From: Andrena cerasifolii
Lineage: Eukaryota > Arthropoda > Insecta > Hymenoptera > Andrenidae
NCBI RefSeq assembly: GCF_050908995.1
Contig: NC_135125.1
Span: forward strand, 14,657,011-14,721,010
Direction of reading: 5' to 3'
DNA length: 64,000 bases
Part shown: piece by piece, positions 35,688 through 49,600 of the stretch
How the letters are laid out: each line of letters starts with the position of its first letter
Numbering within the stretch: position 1 is the first letter of the stretch
Made by a program: the position numbers and the translations under genes
The notes under the pieces: model-generated
Database searches by the model: none
What the model was told of the DNA's origin: nothing
Seen by the model: the letters and a program-made list of their open reading frames with translations, nothing else

Positions 35688-38600
35688 AATATATATGTAC
35701 GTGGTGACGAGTTTGGAACGAGAGCTGAGCGTAAAGCCACGTCCGCACGTGTGCGATGCTAGGCTCAGCATACACTTGTCACGAGTTTTAAGTGCTCACT
35801 AATTTTCCAAAGTAATTTTTCTAATAAAGCTTCTTGAGTGTTTCAAAGATTCGAGTAAATCGCACCCTCGGGTTGAAGGGAACCTAGCATCGGTAAACCC
35901 AACCAAACGCTCGGTAGTCAAGTATGTCGAAACAATTCTGGTGGTTTAAAAAGATTCGTCGCATCGCTTAGACTCACTTGAATTTTTCTGGAACTTGTTG
36001 GAACAGCTGTTCTCCTGAGTTGGCTGAAGATAAATAAAGTTTGCGTTGAATAAACATTGGGCCGACTAACTGGAAATAAATTTTGTGATATTCAGACTCA
36101 TTCGAGTCTAATTAAGCTTAGGTCGATTAATTTTCTTTCCTCAAGTGTGTTCTGTGTTGTAAGTTGCACGCGTGGGAGCGCGGCTTAAGGTATACATATA
36201 GTGTATAGAGTAGCTCGTAAGGTACACGTATAATGAACAACGTTAAACAAGAAGAGACGTGAATCTGTGGATGATAGGGGACACTTAACCGCGTTAAGTA
36301 TTAATTAAGAGGTTAATGTTACACGTAACGATGTAATACGAAAGCTGAATAATACGCAACTTCGTGCAAGATGTTGTAAGCTGTCATACTTTGTTCACTT
36401 ACCGTAATAAAGAATACTGTACATATTATTCGTCGATTGACATTCATGCATCGCCGAATTTCGTTTTGACCCACCAAAAAATCACGCACAGCTTATTTCG
36501 CTCGTGTTTTTTCGGTGTTATGTTTCACAGTGCGGGATCATGGCAGCGTTGTTCAAATTTCGAGGGTTTTAAGGGAGGTACTGAAATGGGGGAAGGTAAG
36601 GATTTCATGGAGGTTTAAATTTTTTAACAATATTTAACACCCGAATAATAATTCCCCCGTGGTTTGCTGTTGTAAAATTCAACGATGCTGTTTGCATCGA
36701 CTACTTGAATTTCGTTTTATTTTCATTTAGGATAGAATGTTTTTCGGGGTAGAAAATGGGTCACCTAAAATTTTGCAGGGATTACTGTTTCTAACATTCT
36801 TACGAGTACTTTGGTACGCCACAAGGATAATTCCACGTTTCTTTTTTTAGTCGATCGTAATGGTCCCCCTCTCGCTTTCTATTATCCTGTGTTCTATTTC
36901 GGAATAGAAGGGAATTTCTAATCCAAAGTGTCGTTTGCTTTAGTAATAATTTCAATAACTACTAATTCTTATGATTTCACGAGTATTTTAATTTACAAAT
37001 TTTAAGGGGAGTGCAAGAAAATGGGTACAGTATAAAAATGTTATTACTTCAATTTCCAGTAGATCACTTAACATCAATAGTTTGTATTACAACTTTTCAC
37101 CTTTCAGCTTAAACTCGTACGTTCTTCAATTTTCCTCTGTCACTGTCCCACTTCAAATCCTATTTCTAAATAATGCTTGCAATGAGCTGCTGTACCCCCA
37201 TTCTGTCGCCCCTTGCATCCTTAACTTTAACTCTATCATTCTGGGTCGTGACTTCAGCCTCCATCAACGTCGTCGTTTTTATCGCTTTTCTTCATCTCCT
37301 CCATAGGCTCATCTGAAAATGGGTGTACCTCCAACGGTCTCTTCTCGTATTTGCCCGAGATTCTAGGGTCTGGAGCTACCATATACTTTGTAAAAAAAAT
37401 ATATTTACACCTAGGCTTGTATGCAAGCTCGCGGTGCTTGGATGCAGCTGCCTTTACGATCCCATTAGTGGTTTTCATTTACGGTAACTTTATAAGATGT
37501 ACCGTCACCAAGATTTCAAGGAAATTCTGTGTCAGAATTAGTGAAAGTGCAAAAATATTGTGCTGTCTTTTCCTCCATTAGCAAGCATAATTATTGGTTG
37601 GCCAAGTTGAAGATACAGGGAATTTATAACTGCTTGCACTTTGGGAGTTGATTAGCTTGCTCAGAATTTATGTTTTTATGAAGAACAAATGTGTACAAAA
37701 AAGTTTCTGTTTGTAATATTGGTGTGTGATGTCAGAGAACAATTCGTATAATCTATTCAGACTGCAACGTTTCTGTTATCGTCACTTTTTCTGCTCAGAA
37801 CGTGCTTGAAGCGCTTCGAGACAAGAATTGAGTAGTACAGCTCGATATAAGGCTGGCATCTCGGAATTAGTAACTGAAGGCCTCAGAAATTCTTCTTTGT
37901 AGAAATTAAAACAGCTTTCCATTTGAATTAAAATTTCATTTCTACTCTCCAGAATAAATTTATAGCACCCCTCTCCACTTTTCGACAATAATTATCGCAG
38001 CCACCATTAAATCCAGTAAATCTTTGACACGAATTCTTCAGCAGCTAATATTCAGCATGAACTATCGCTCTCATCTTTTCTAGTACTCGAATATTCCAAT
38101 ATTCCATTGTTTCAGAACATTCAAATTGAGAAAGTCATGTATCCTAACAAAATGTAAAAGTGAAACGTTCCAATCAATACATCAAGCATAAAAACCATGC
38201 AAATACTTGATCGTTCGTTAAATATTTTATTCCAGAACTGAAGAAAGTTAGGCGAACCGAGATTTTAAGCCTCCCGCCGCGAGATGGCAACTTTATCAAT
38301 AAATCAGATTAACCATTATGGAGGGTTTGGCTGGGAATTAATACGGGAGCTGCTATCTTTCCGACGTGCTTAATCGCTCGACGCTATTTATTCGTTATAC
38401 AGGGGACTGGGAAGGATTAAGTGGAATTCTGCGGGGCATAAATCGATTGGCTTTCGAATGGCGGTAGGAGGATAAAGAATCCTACTATGGAACCCATCAA
38501 GAGCCGAGGGGGAGCTTCTTTTTTCCTTCTTTTGCTTCAGTGCCTGAAAATTATCGCTTCCTTTAGCGACTATCTTCCCATTAATCTTCGTTCCACGAAC

Positions 38601-38829
38601 GAATGTATCGAAGCACGAGTTTGCTAACCAAACCAGAAACTGGGTCAACGTTCCCTCCGAAATGGTAAACAGGCATGATTTTAAAATAACTAAAGCGGAA
38701 GCTACCCGCAAACAGCCATTTCATCCAAAAATATGTGTTTTCTCCAGATAATAGCCACGTTATTTACACATAATTAGATACAAATTTGATGCAAGCTGCA
38801 CACGTTGCACACGAACGTCGAGTCTCTGA

Positions 38830-38899
38830 TTTAATCGATAACGTCTATCGACAGAGACACGAGGCATTTCGCTTCTGTCAATAGACATTATCGATTAAA
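38830..38899. repeat. Stem-loop with about 27-bp arms
   Basis: TTTAATCGATAACGTCTATC at 38830 faces its inverted copy ending 38899, about 27 bp per arm with two or three mismatches, around a 16-base loop. Could be a small transposon relic, a regulatory hairpin or a microRNA-like precursor; sequence alone does not decide. Confidence 0.5.
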
Positions 38900-41800
38900 C
38901 CGGATGCAGCGTTTCCGGAGTTATTAGAACACTGCGCTATTAATATGTACTCGCACTTCGAATTAATCAAACATTCAAAATGCCTTGGTTTAAGTGAACA
39001 GGAATATTTATTTCCTCTTGATGGATTGGCAAGTAATTAAATAACGCTGCAGTATAATCCCCATTTCATGGAGCCATTAGAATATAATTCGTTGCTCCAT
39101 CAGTGAAATAAAGCACTTTCCCACCATTTGTTACTTTCGACCTGAATAATCATTAATTGATTGATGTCATCTGCGAATGGTCTCCGAATGCGAAAAGACG
39201 GTAAAGGGTAGAAGGGAACATTTTAAAGGAAAGGTGAGTCGCGTGCAATATTTTTGCAATTTTAACAATAATTTGGATAAAATTCAATGGACTAGTAGCT
39301 AATTAATGCGCAAACGTCGGCGCCTACGTGAAAGCCTCGGAATGACCATCGAAATCCCTGGAACGAGGGCAGAGAATCTGGAGAATAAATCAGCTGCCCA
39401 GCCACTTTGCTCTGTTCTACTGTTTAAAACGCTATAGAATCTTGTTTGCGAATCAACCGTGATTCCTATTCAATTCGACGAAGAATGAAGCCACTTTCCC
39501 AACGAGCTCATCGGCATTATCGATGCATCGCTATTGAGAGTGAATTGGGCTCGAATTGCTGCACTTCTGATACACTTTTCATGCACCCCTAACGCCTCGG
39601 TTTTATGTTCAGTGCAATATCTAAATACCTGGTACCTGGATAACTAAAAATTTGAATCGTCAGTTGAGTCTTCCTAGTTACCCAGAATATCTAGTTTCTT
39701 ATTATCAGGTACACCTACAAATACTAGTTCACCAGTTAATCTTTAATTTTCAATGAAAATTCCTGGAGCTTCTTTTTTTCTTTTTCTTTTGTAAGAATAG
39801 ACGAAATCCAGAATATTGTGCCCAAGTTTTCAGAGTGCAAAAAAATGTAGTATATAATACATATATTTGAGAAACATAAGTCACAATGGAATTTTCAGGC
39901 ACCTTAGAAGCCGATCACAAAGATAGATTACAGTGTCCTGTTACCTTCCGCGGCAGGTAGAAAGCATTGTAACGAAATCACGATTAATTGAAATTCAACA
40001 GGCATCTCGCGGTTGAACCGACACGAACTACTATCGCCATTGTATGTTTTGAAGCTCATACAACGCCGGCGATGGTAAACGTTTACGCACCGAGCGTTTC
40101 ATCGCCAAGTGTTTGCGTCGCGTAATCAAAACGCGTCCCCTAGGTGTTGGCAAATTTTCCGGTGAATTTCCAATTGATATCGAGGCACCGGTCAAATCAC
40201 GTGAAAAAATCTCCGCGCGCGAAACGTTACTTTGCAGGGCTTTGAAGCTGTCAGCTTCTTTGTACTTTGAGTATATTTTATTAAAACGTATCTCACGTCA
40301 CAAAGAAATAGAACAATACCGTGGTACGGGGTCTTTGCATTTCTTCCTATTTCAAACATAAAATGGAACCGAACAAGTGGCTCGTCCATGTGGAAAACAA
40401 TAATTAGCATTTTTTGTGATTTACAAAGCATAGCTCTTTGGGCACCAGATTCGCGGCTCAGAGTAAAGCAAGCGAGAAGCAGACCTCGGGGAAGTAACAA
40501 CGAGTGCAAGCTCGCGTGCACAGTTCTCGTTAATCAAAACCTTGCCAGGGGAAACCCACGAGGTCTTTATTTTCCCCGACGATAGGGAGAATTATCACCT
40601 CCTTACGGCTGCTCGATTCCATGGGTGGTAACTCACGTGTCAATCCTTGGTTTCAATCGACCGTGGGTCCATTGTCGCAGAATTCCCTGGGATTCGATCG
40701 ATCAGACGAGGCACTCGCCCTTTAGATTCCCTCTCAAAGGATTGGACGTGTAACATAACTTCACCTTCCTCGTCTTTGCCAGTCCGCTTTGTCGGGCGCT
40801 CAAACTGCCTTTCGACGCTTGTGTTCTTGTCACGGGCGTTCGTTATTCCTCTTGGTCCAATTCGGCTTCTAAAAGCCACAATTTCATACTTGCAATCTTA
40901 ATCAAACAGAGTACCTATCGCGTGTATTGTCTTCTCAATTTAATACAAATATTCTATATTAAAGCCTTTTGTCATGAATATTCCACTTACTACTGAGCCC
41001 TGATGCACTTAAAGAAGTGCACACGATATTAATCGGATGCGAAGGGAAAAAGTATAGCGATAAAAGAAAAATAGCTGAAGTTGTGAAAAATATAACGCTA
41101 GGTATTATTTATCTATAATTAAATATCAGAAAGTCATATCAGGGGTCCCCCAAAAATGGCCAATTTGAGAATTGCGAAATTAATGCCGCCGCATCCACTG
41201 GCCAAGCCGATTTATTAATTAACATCCCTCGTCTTGGAGCCGTGTTTGAAACGACTGGGGTGGCCAGAGCACGGCCTTTCAACTCAAAGAACGTATGCAA
41301 GCCACAAGGTAGTGCTTTCAACAGGGAACAAATTTATCAGCTCTTAGTCGTGGCTGGTTCTGCCACAGACAGACATTATTCCGCTTGATCAAAGTTGTAT
41401 CGCTGCCGCGGGGAATTGAATTTGGGCTTGGCCGGTACCCATCGCCGAAGAAGTGTATTAATGGAAAAGAAAATGAGCAGCCGCCCGTTCCCCGTGTAAT
41501 TGCATCCAGCGTTCGGCCCAATGAGATATCATCAATTAGAGCTGCTTTGCCTTTGTCTTCCCTAATTTCGGCGCAATTTGTCAGGCGGTCTGTGCAGCGT
41601 CGACCGACAAACGAATTCCATCGCACGAACGAAGAAACGTTCCCCTGAAGTGGATGAAATTTTGCTTCGATCGAGGGCGTTCCCGTGTCTGTTGCTAATT
41701 TCCCTTCGTCGCTGCAGCTCTCTGCGCGCGAGCGCAGGTGAACTCGAAACTAACATCTGTTTAGGAATGTCATTACGAACGGCGCACGAGGAATTTATCT

Positions 41801-42422
41801 CCATCGCGACGTAGGAATGTTTGGAACGTTTCCTTCTCAGTTTTCATCGAATTACTTACTTCGGGGATTCTTCCTGTAAATCAGCAACCGGTGCACCGTG
41901 CAGCGAAGATTTACAGCTTGCATTCTGTAATAAGACGTAATTGTCCCGCGAATGTGGCGTTCTTAAAGATTCTTCCGGTTTATATTACACGCTATAAATA
42001 CTTGCGGGTACTGCTCATTTTGCTATAATATATTCATTGTTCAGTGGTGATTTTAATTACTATATTTCACCTCAACCGAAATTCACGTTTAATTAAAATT
42101 AAATGCACCAAAAAGGGTTTGATTTTTTTTTTAAATTTATTAACGTAGTAATGATTAAAATTATAATGCGACCCAACACACAGATAGCTCCCACACTCGA
42201 CCAACCCCGTTTTAAAATGTAACGCAGCCCTCGTTGCAAATTAAAAATCACCACTTAATTATCAGTATATTTTGCAGAGAAACGTTTGGATTTGATTCCA
42301 TCGTGAACGTAGACGTTAGTTATGCAAAATCGCCAGATATTATCGTAACCTTAACGATATTAACAAGGTACCTTCCGTTTAGTATGATAAGTGCCTTCCT
42401 TCGGCGTTCTCGAGACACCCAG

Positions 42423-42565
42423 GGATTCTCGATCGATCGTTGCACAATTGGCGCAACCGAGCACCTCGCGCAAACCAGCAAGGCGAAGCTGACGCAGATC
42501 TTCCGATTCGACGAGCCCTGACCATCCTGCAGGAGTTTCGGCCATCCTGGACGCGACGACATAAG
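42423..42565 (+). other. Candidate orphan exon
   Basis: Bounded by an acceptor-like CACCCAG (ends 42422) and a consensus donor ATAAG|GTAAGT (42565/42566). Two + frames look open. One begins GFSIDRCTIGATEHLAQ and stops at TGA 42519-42521. The other runs through to the donor in phase 0 and includes NWRNRAPRANQQGEADAD. The sequence is CpG-rich compared with its surroundings. I recognise no family and found no partner exon, and the upstream pyrimidine tract is weak. It may be an exon of a neighbouring gene with long introns, a non-coding RNA exon, or chance. Confidence 0.25.
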
Positions 42566-45500
42566 GTAAGTTTTCCCGTTGCAGAGCAGCGACGTCAGCA
42601 CGATTTCGATACGGTCGTGGGTGGCTGTAAATCAATATACAGCCACGTTTGCATAAACGCGGGCCACTTCGGTTTTACACAGGCCTTTCTCGCGTCTTCA
42701 CCGTGATCCCTCGTCCCAATGCAGTGGTTGTCAAAGGAAACTGTAAAAGTGATTTCTTTTAACTGTTTTAATTGCGAAGGGGCACTAATGAGAGTTCTTT
42801 TCATGCATACAGTAGTGGAGACATTTATTCGACTTCAATTAGTTTTAGTATTGCCATTTGGAAAATACTTTCGCGCGCGAACAGAGTAAATGTTATAAAA
42901 TAATTCCATTGACGTTGGCAAAGTTAACATCAGATTTATCAGAAAATTTCTTTGTCTCCCACATTCAATCACTACAAAATTGTAGTTAGAAAGAATAATG
43001 CAATCACTCTATAATATTACAATATGACATCCATCAGGATTGTTTGCTATTTCACAGATAATTCCATTAAGAATCTATAAAAAATATTCAAAAACTATCT
43101 CTACAATATCCTCGCGAATCTCCCATCACTTGAAAAATCTCATAATCATCCAAGATAATAATGAAACAACAAAACCAAGTCGAACAAACGCTAAGGCTGA
43201 CTAATCGTTGAGCCGTACCACTGATTCTTGCAAACTTCGACTATTTAGCTTTCCATTAACACCTCCCTACGACAGTACTGTCTCATTACCACCATCATTT
43301 CTAACAGGTGAACTATATTCTACGAGAAAAAGTACCGCAGTCCTCGTTTTTCCTAATAATAGCATTAAAAACATGAAGTGGAAACAGTTTCTTGACCAGA
43401 GAACACCTATCGCTCCTCCCTTAAACTTTGCCAAAGTATATTTCGAGAAGCAGCCAGGCAATCGACAAAATTCGTTCCACACTTTTCACTGGTTCACCCT
43501 CCGGCGAATTGTGTCTCAATTCATCCGAGATTTCGCCCGTTCTTCCAAATGTTCTCCCCCGTTTTATCGGCTCGGAATCGCGCGGGCTAATGGCGAGCCG
43601 GTGAATTTCCACGGATTTTAACGTTGTCTCCGTGCAAACTGCCCCACGGTCGCGGGCCAAGTGTGCCCGTACGGTGTCGACGGTGCAAACAAAAGTGGGC
43701 AGGAGCCGGATAATGCCCGGCAATCAGCGGTAAACGCGGCAAGAAAAGGGCAGGGGAAAAAATTCGCTTACGACCCGCCTGAAAGGGGAACTTCGCTTCT
43801 GGTGGGCTGGAGAAGCTTTTCATTCGAAAACGCCCGGGAGTGGCGAGAGTTTCCGCCCTGGTGCTTAAAGTTCCGCGACATTGCGCACGTAGTCGCATTC
43901 GAGGCACGTGTTTAGCGCAGGATATCGAGGGAGGAGGATTGTATCCGTTGCGGCTAACTGCGTGTAACGAAGTTGGGTTACTTGCGAACCGTTCCGGAGA
44001 AGTTTACGCGTATCAGCGCCATTTCCCGAATGAACTTCTTTTTCTCCGGCTGCGTCCCACTAGATAACTGCTCCGCGGTTCTTATCGATGCTCTTGGTCC
44101 CCTTTGGGGATCTTGAGGCGTTCTCGCACGTGACATTTGTGTACCAAGTAACTGGTATTTTAGTTGCGTTCGATTAAAGAGGATAATGGTGATTTGAGTG
44201 ATTGCTGAAGGTGGAAGATGTGGGAAGGTATTTAAGATCTTAGTTTCTAGTTGGAGAAGTGTTTCATGATTAATTCAGGTAACTCAGATGTATTTAGTAT
44301 GCAGAAGTAGACTGAGTTAGGAAAAATAGTAAATAAATGTTTGCATCTTTTTTTTAAACCACTGCTGTCTTCAGAAAGTGAATGTATATTCGAAATATTA
44401 GTCGAGAGGCAGAGAAGTGTTGCGCCTGTACAGAGGGGGTAGTTTATAATTGTAATTTAATGGTAAAGGGATTGCAGTAAAGGCGTAGTGGCTGCTGCAG
44501 AAGTGCAAACGGCAGTTTCACCTTGAAAGAATTGTTTAGGGGAGTTTACCGTTAGATTGTTCGAAAATTAGGGAACTATTCGAGAGTTGATGCGGTGAAG
44601 CGCGGCATTTGCGCGAAAATGAATAGTTTATTAGGGAACGAGCATGTGAACGCGCGCATCTGCACCCCCTGCACTCTATCGTTTTGTTGTTTATATAATT
44701 GCCAACGGATAATTCACATTGTCTGCATTCGACAGTGCCTGCATGCTGGTGCCACACTGACCTCGGGACAATACCTTATCATGAATAGTATTCATGAACA
44801 ACGGGTGCGTGAATTTACAGCGTGTTTAGCGATTGGCGCGAAGAACAATGTTACATTCATCGAGCGATTCGTGTCCAAGATTGTTGCGCTGCGAAGAGTT
44901 CTTTATTAATTCTAAGCGGAATCCAGTAATACTATTTCAATTTCTAACTAAACAAACCTTCACTCTACAAAGCCTTCTAAAATGAAGCCAATAGTTTGTG
45001 CTAGTTCAGAATCTGTACTGTCTTCCGTGCAATAATCTGTTCCCTGAGTAATTATTTAAAAAAAAAAACAGCTTAGAAACAGAATCTCTTGCAAACCACC
45101 AATAAGCTCTGCATACCAATTACTTCATATTGGTACCCCAAGTGTTTACAGTTCCTACACTCAGGATTTCCATTGTATCTTATATTACAATAATTAATAT
45201 CGGCAGAAACCAAAGTTCCAAGCTACCTTGTAAAAAATTGTCTTCGAAATGGATTCCCTTTCTTATCGAATTTTCTTCTAACCTCGTGCAAACGATATGT
45301 AAATATTAATGCTTATTCGCGTTGCAAAGTATTCGATCAATTCCCTGCCGAAGAAATGAAAATGGGAGCCTCGTAGGAAGGCTTCGTCTCCCTTCCAGAG
45401 AATAAAAATCCGCTCGATCCGAACGCTCTGGGGACTTCGGATATCTCGAAGACAAGAATAAAAGGTGTATCCACGCAGAATGGCTAACTTGGGAGCTCAC

Positions 45501-46574
45501 CCCCTCCCCCTCCATCTATTTCGATATCACGAATTCCTGTTGGCGAACGAGCACGGGTACGATAAAAATGCTAAGCTCGTTGGAAGATGAGAGAGGTCTC
45601 GCGTCTTGTTTCTCCATTCCACTATCCCCTTGTCTCCACCACGGGAAAACCGTGGGGCATTTATGGTGAAAGGTGCATGGTTTCGCTGCTTGTTATACGC
45701 AGAACGAGAGGCAGCTAGTCCCCCGTACTTAGAAGCCCGACAGTTTTCAATATTCTCCACGGAATTTCACGCCGAGATTGGCTTTCCTGGCTGCCGGTAC
45801 AGAGACCTGGAGAAAGGAAGGCCAAACTTTGAAAATTTACCGCTGATCTTGTTTGCAGCATATTTCTGGGATACGTGTAGCCGTGCTTCACGTTTCTGTG
45901 ATTTTATAAATAATAGTCTTTCGCACGAGTAATCTCTTCTATAATTCTCTAACGCGAAAATAATCAATTTTTAACAATTTCGAAAATATTGCTCTTATCC
46001 TTCCTGTGATTGCTGGTGTTCGTCTTTAATTAGAAAAAAAAAACTGAAAACTAAGTGAGTCCAGTAGGAACTCAGTGGTTATTACGAGTGTATTTCGTTG
46101 CGAGTAGTAATAAATGTGAAATAAATGGAATTACCGGGCATTATTCCAACGAGAGCTTTCCGTCGAGTACGCGAAAAAGTAATTAATACTCCCCGTATTA
46201 TTGCGCCAAGTACAATAATTTTAATTAATACCTGCCGCCCCAGCGGGCGATCTTTGGAGGGGGGCGTGTAAAAATTGTAATTAATGGAATCCTCTTATTC
46301 CCGCTAATAAAATAATTTTAATTAGTAAACACCGTTCGATTTACGAAACATACCAGCACGCGTACGCGCGCTCCAACGGCAATAGAAAACTTTGATATAT
46401 GAAACGTGCTTCGCGTATGGAAATTTCGCTGTAGTTTCGTGTTTTTGCTTCGCGCCAGGGGAATATTAAAAATGCCTGGCCTCTATTGATATGTTGCCAG
46501 TGTAACGGGCAACCAGAAGTGTTGCTTATATTTCGAGAATAAATGGACTCTCGAAATGAAAATTCAGATTTTCG

Positions 46575-46683
46575 GTAGTACTACGAAAAGTGATGAGAAA
46601 AGAGTATAGAAAAATACTAGCTGCGTTGCATTCTTCATAACTTCGCTCATTTTCTCTTCCATTTTGATTTCAACACTGAATTG
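46575..46683. repeat. Diverged dispersed repeat, copy 2
   Basis: Matches 6692-6815 in the same orientation over its two ends and middle, with mostly transition differences; about 15 bases shorter. Confidence 0.4.
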
Positions 46684-49600
46684 TGTTCTACTCGCTTATG
46701 AAGTCACCGAGGAAGATTCATTAGGGCAGTAACAATGCGTAGAAAGTAGATGAGATCGTGGAGGTGCTGAGGAAATGTGAGTAGCAATCGAACGGGCGCA
46801 TCTTTGTTCGAAAAGGAGATAATTTTGTGGAATAAATTGTATTTCTTCAGAATTACTTTAATAAAAAGAAAAATTCACTAGGTATTTCATAAGCAACAAG
46901 GGTTTCTTCTTGCGCTCTCTACATTTGCGCCAACAGTTCTGCAAAATAGTTTCTCCAGGCTAACAGCCTCTTCCTATATTTCTTAAGATGTCTTCCACGC
47001 AATATTGGCACTCCACTGCTCTTTAGAGTACTTTACGACATCGTGCTCATCAGGGCCCTATCCTCTCTAACTCGTTAAAAATAGGCGAACGAAAGCGTTA
47101 AGCTTCTTTCTAATATTTTCCACGAAACCCAGCGGTGGTTACAACGAGGGTAGCTACTTTACGAGCCATAGAACTAGGAAGCCCGACTACGTAGCACAGA
47201 GTCTCGCATTTTCAGCGTTTTTACGCGTCGAACTTCGCCCAGAGTCATCTCGGCGTCCTTCGTCGCGCGGTTAAATATGTTCGGGCGTTCATTAAACTTC
47301 TTGTCTTCTATGAATTATGAAATTACTTCGCCACCTTCGTGCAGCCCCCTCCCCCCAGCCCCTACGCCCTTGCTTAAGGGCATATCGAAAGAATGTCCAA
47401 GGAACGAGGGAAGCTTGTGTCTGGGGAGGGTGACCGAGTTAGCTGCGCGACTACAGGCACAGGAAAATCGACTGGTCCTCTTCCGAATACTCCCAATACT
47501 GTGAATCTACACCAGGCATCTATGAATTTTAACTAAAATTAGAAGAAAGACACGTGTAGTTCTCCAATGTGAATTCTGGAATACTCCATATTTCTATTTT
47601 CAGTAGAGTATCCACTGAATATTCCCCATAATACCCCAATTTGATTTGCTATAGCTATCCACTGTCTTCCTTTGGCACGTGTGTTCCTTGAAAACTGTGA
47701 AAAAAATTTAGAAAAATAGTTGCACCGCAAATAGTACCTGTATGCTTTTCGCAGCCAGCGCTGGAGACGTGTGCGAAGTGTCTCTAAATGTGTTGAACTG
47801 GTAAAGAGGTAAAATGTGTTAAACTGGAAAGAAAGAAGTGAGAAATCAGGCGCGGTACACAGTTGTTGATACCTGTGGAGAGGGGTGGTTCCTGGAAGTG
47901 GCCTCGAGTGGCCAGTTGATTTTGCACCAACTATAGTCGTATTACGTCGCATTGTTACCAGAGGGTTCGCAACTTGCTTCATTCTCGCGGCCAGGGCAAT
48001 TAATTTCCAGACTCCTCGTTCTTATACGCTCGTTTCGCAGCAACGTTCCGTCGTAAAGCCGGGAATGGCGGAGACTTCAGCGTGGTTTCGAAAATAACCT
48101 CTGCTGCCGAGCTGCACACCCTGGCCTCGAAAATATCTGCATCCCCAGCAACGGCGTTACTCACCCCCGAGGTGTGTCGAAAGGGGGACAAGGTAACGGG
48201 GATTTTCAGCTTCTACGGGGTGGGAGTTCCATTTCGATCGTTCACGAGATCGGTTCGATAGCGCTCGTGAGCGCTCGTGCTGGTGTGTACCTACCTACTG
48301 GCGTATGGGATTCATCATTCTAACGTAATTGTAATCGCTGTTCTATTGTCTGTGATGCTGGATCAACATCAATCACAATTACCGTAATTACGGTGGGGAA
48401 TGATTAGATGGGAATTCAGCTGGTGATCGCAGTTTTCCTTCGTGGATCTATATAGCGTTGAATCTATTGTCTGTTGTGTGTATATGGAATACTATAGAAG
48501 AAACTTTACTCTGTCATTTTTCAATATCAGGGAGAAATTAGATTGAATTAATTAGTCTGTGGAGTAACGCTTATTAACGATTGTGTGGTGTGTGGTGGAG
48601 TTGAAATTGGGGTGGTTTTGGGGAGTGTATTGATGAATGGGGAAGAGATGACACCTGCATCTGTCGCATGTCTCTGTTCTCATCTGAAACTTTATTCTGA
48701 CTCGCACAGAAAAAAGACAAACGCGTAGCTACCTTCATACTGATTCCACACTTCCAATTCATTCCATCAAAACTTCTACCACGATTCTCCACAGCAGGAA
48801 ACTGATTTTCATTCAATTTCCCCAACACCCCTTCCTAACAAGCCACAACACTTGCACCCTTACTATGCACATTCCCCAATAACCGCAAATATATACTTAA
48901 TTCAAGTAACTCCATTCAAATCCTACTCCGCTCAAAGAATCATCCGACTATTCGACTACTAATAGAACATCCAACCAAAAACACAAACCACCCCTGAAAT
49001 AATGCTCTCGCAGTGAAAGCACAGAATGCTCCTACAAAGGCGTGAGTGTGATAAAGGGTTAAGTGGTGTCTCGTAAGAAATTTCCCTAGCACCTGCTACC
49101 CCCGATCCCTCTTGTTTTCGTTCGAGACAACGATACCCTCCCTCCCTCGTCGCGTCGTCTCGCTAGCCCGTCGAGATTTCATTTTTCATTTCCCGCCGCC
49201 ATCACCGTTCCGTCGGCGGAGAGTATAAATCGGGGAAGCAATTTTCGTTGTAATTACGCTTTTCCCTCACGCCCCCGAAATAATTCTCCGGTGGCTTCCT
49301 GTTTTCGAGTTCCGTCGGGGCTCCGCGCGCGACGACCAACCCCCCGACGTCATTTTTTTTCCACCCTCGCCGTCCGAGCGCCGGAGTCGTTTGACATTGT
49401 CTAATTCCATATTTTCCCCGGCTCCGTTGTTACCGTGACGCCGTAGGTTTTGGGATATTCATTATTTCGCCGCTGCAGCTGACGAACTCCAACGGGGATG
49501 AAAATATGCTACGTAAAAGAGCAGTTAATCCGTATACCTACCTCGCGAAACAGTAATTCTCTATCTGCCCACATAGTTCCTCGTTTCTTTGAAACAAACG

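Larger units (their letters stand above)
32647..42422. other. 3' flank of the CRISP-family gene, no supported gene
   Basis: Includes the probable 3' UTR of the gene. Also holds a GA microsatellite (35668-35687), a stem-loop (38830-38899) and a weaker stem-loop near 40035-40076. Open frames are short and have no recognisable domain. Confidence 0.5.

Noticed and set aside
41855..41928. Possible minus-strand exon with donor GTAAGT and acceptor TTATTACAG
   Set aside because: Only 74 bases, no partner exons and no recognisable peptide; splice-like motifs of this quality are expected by chance.
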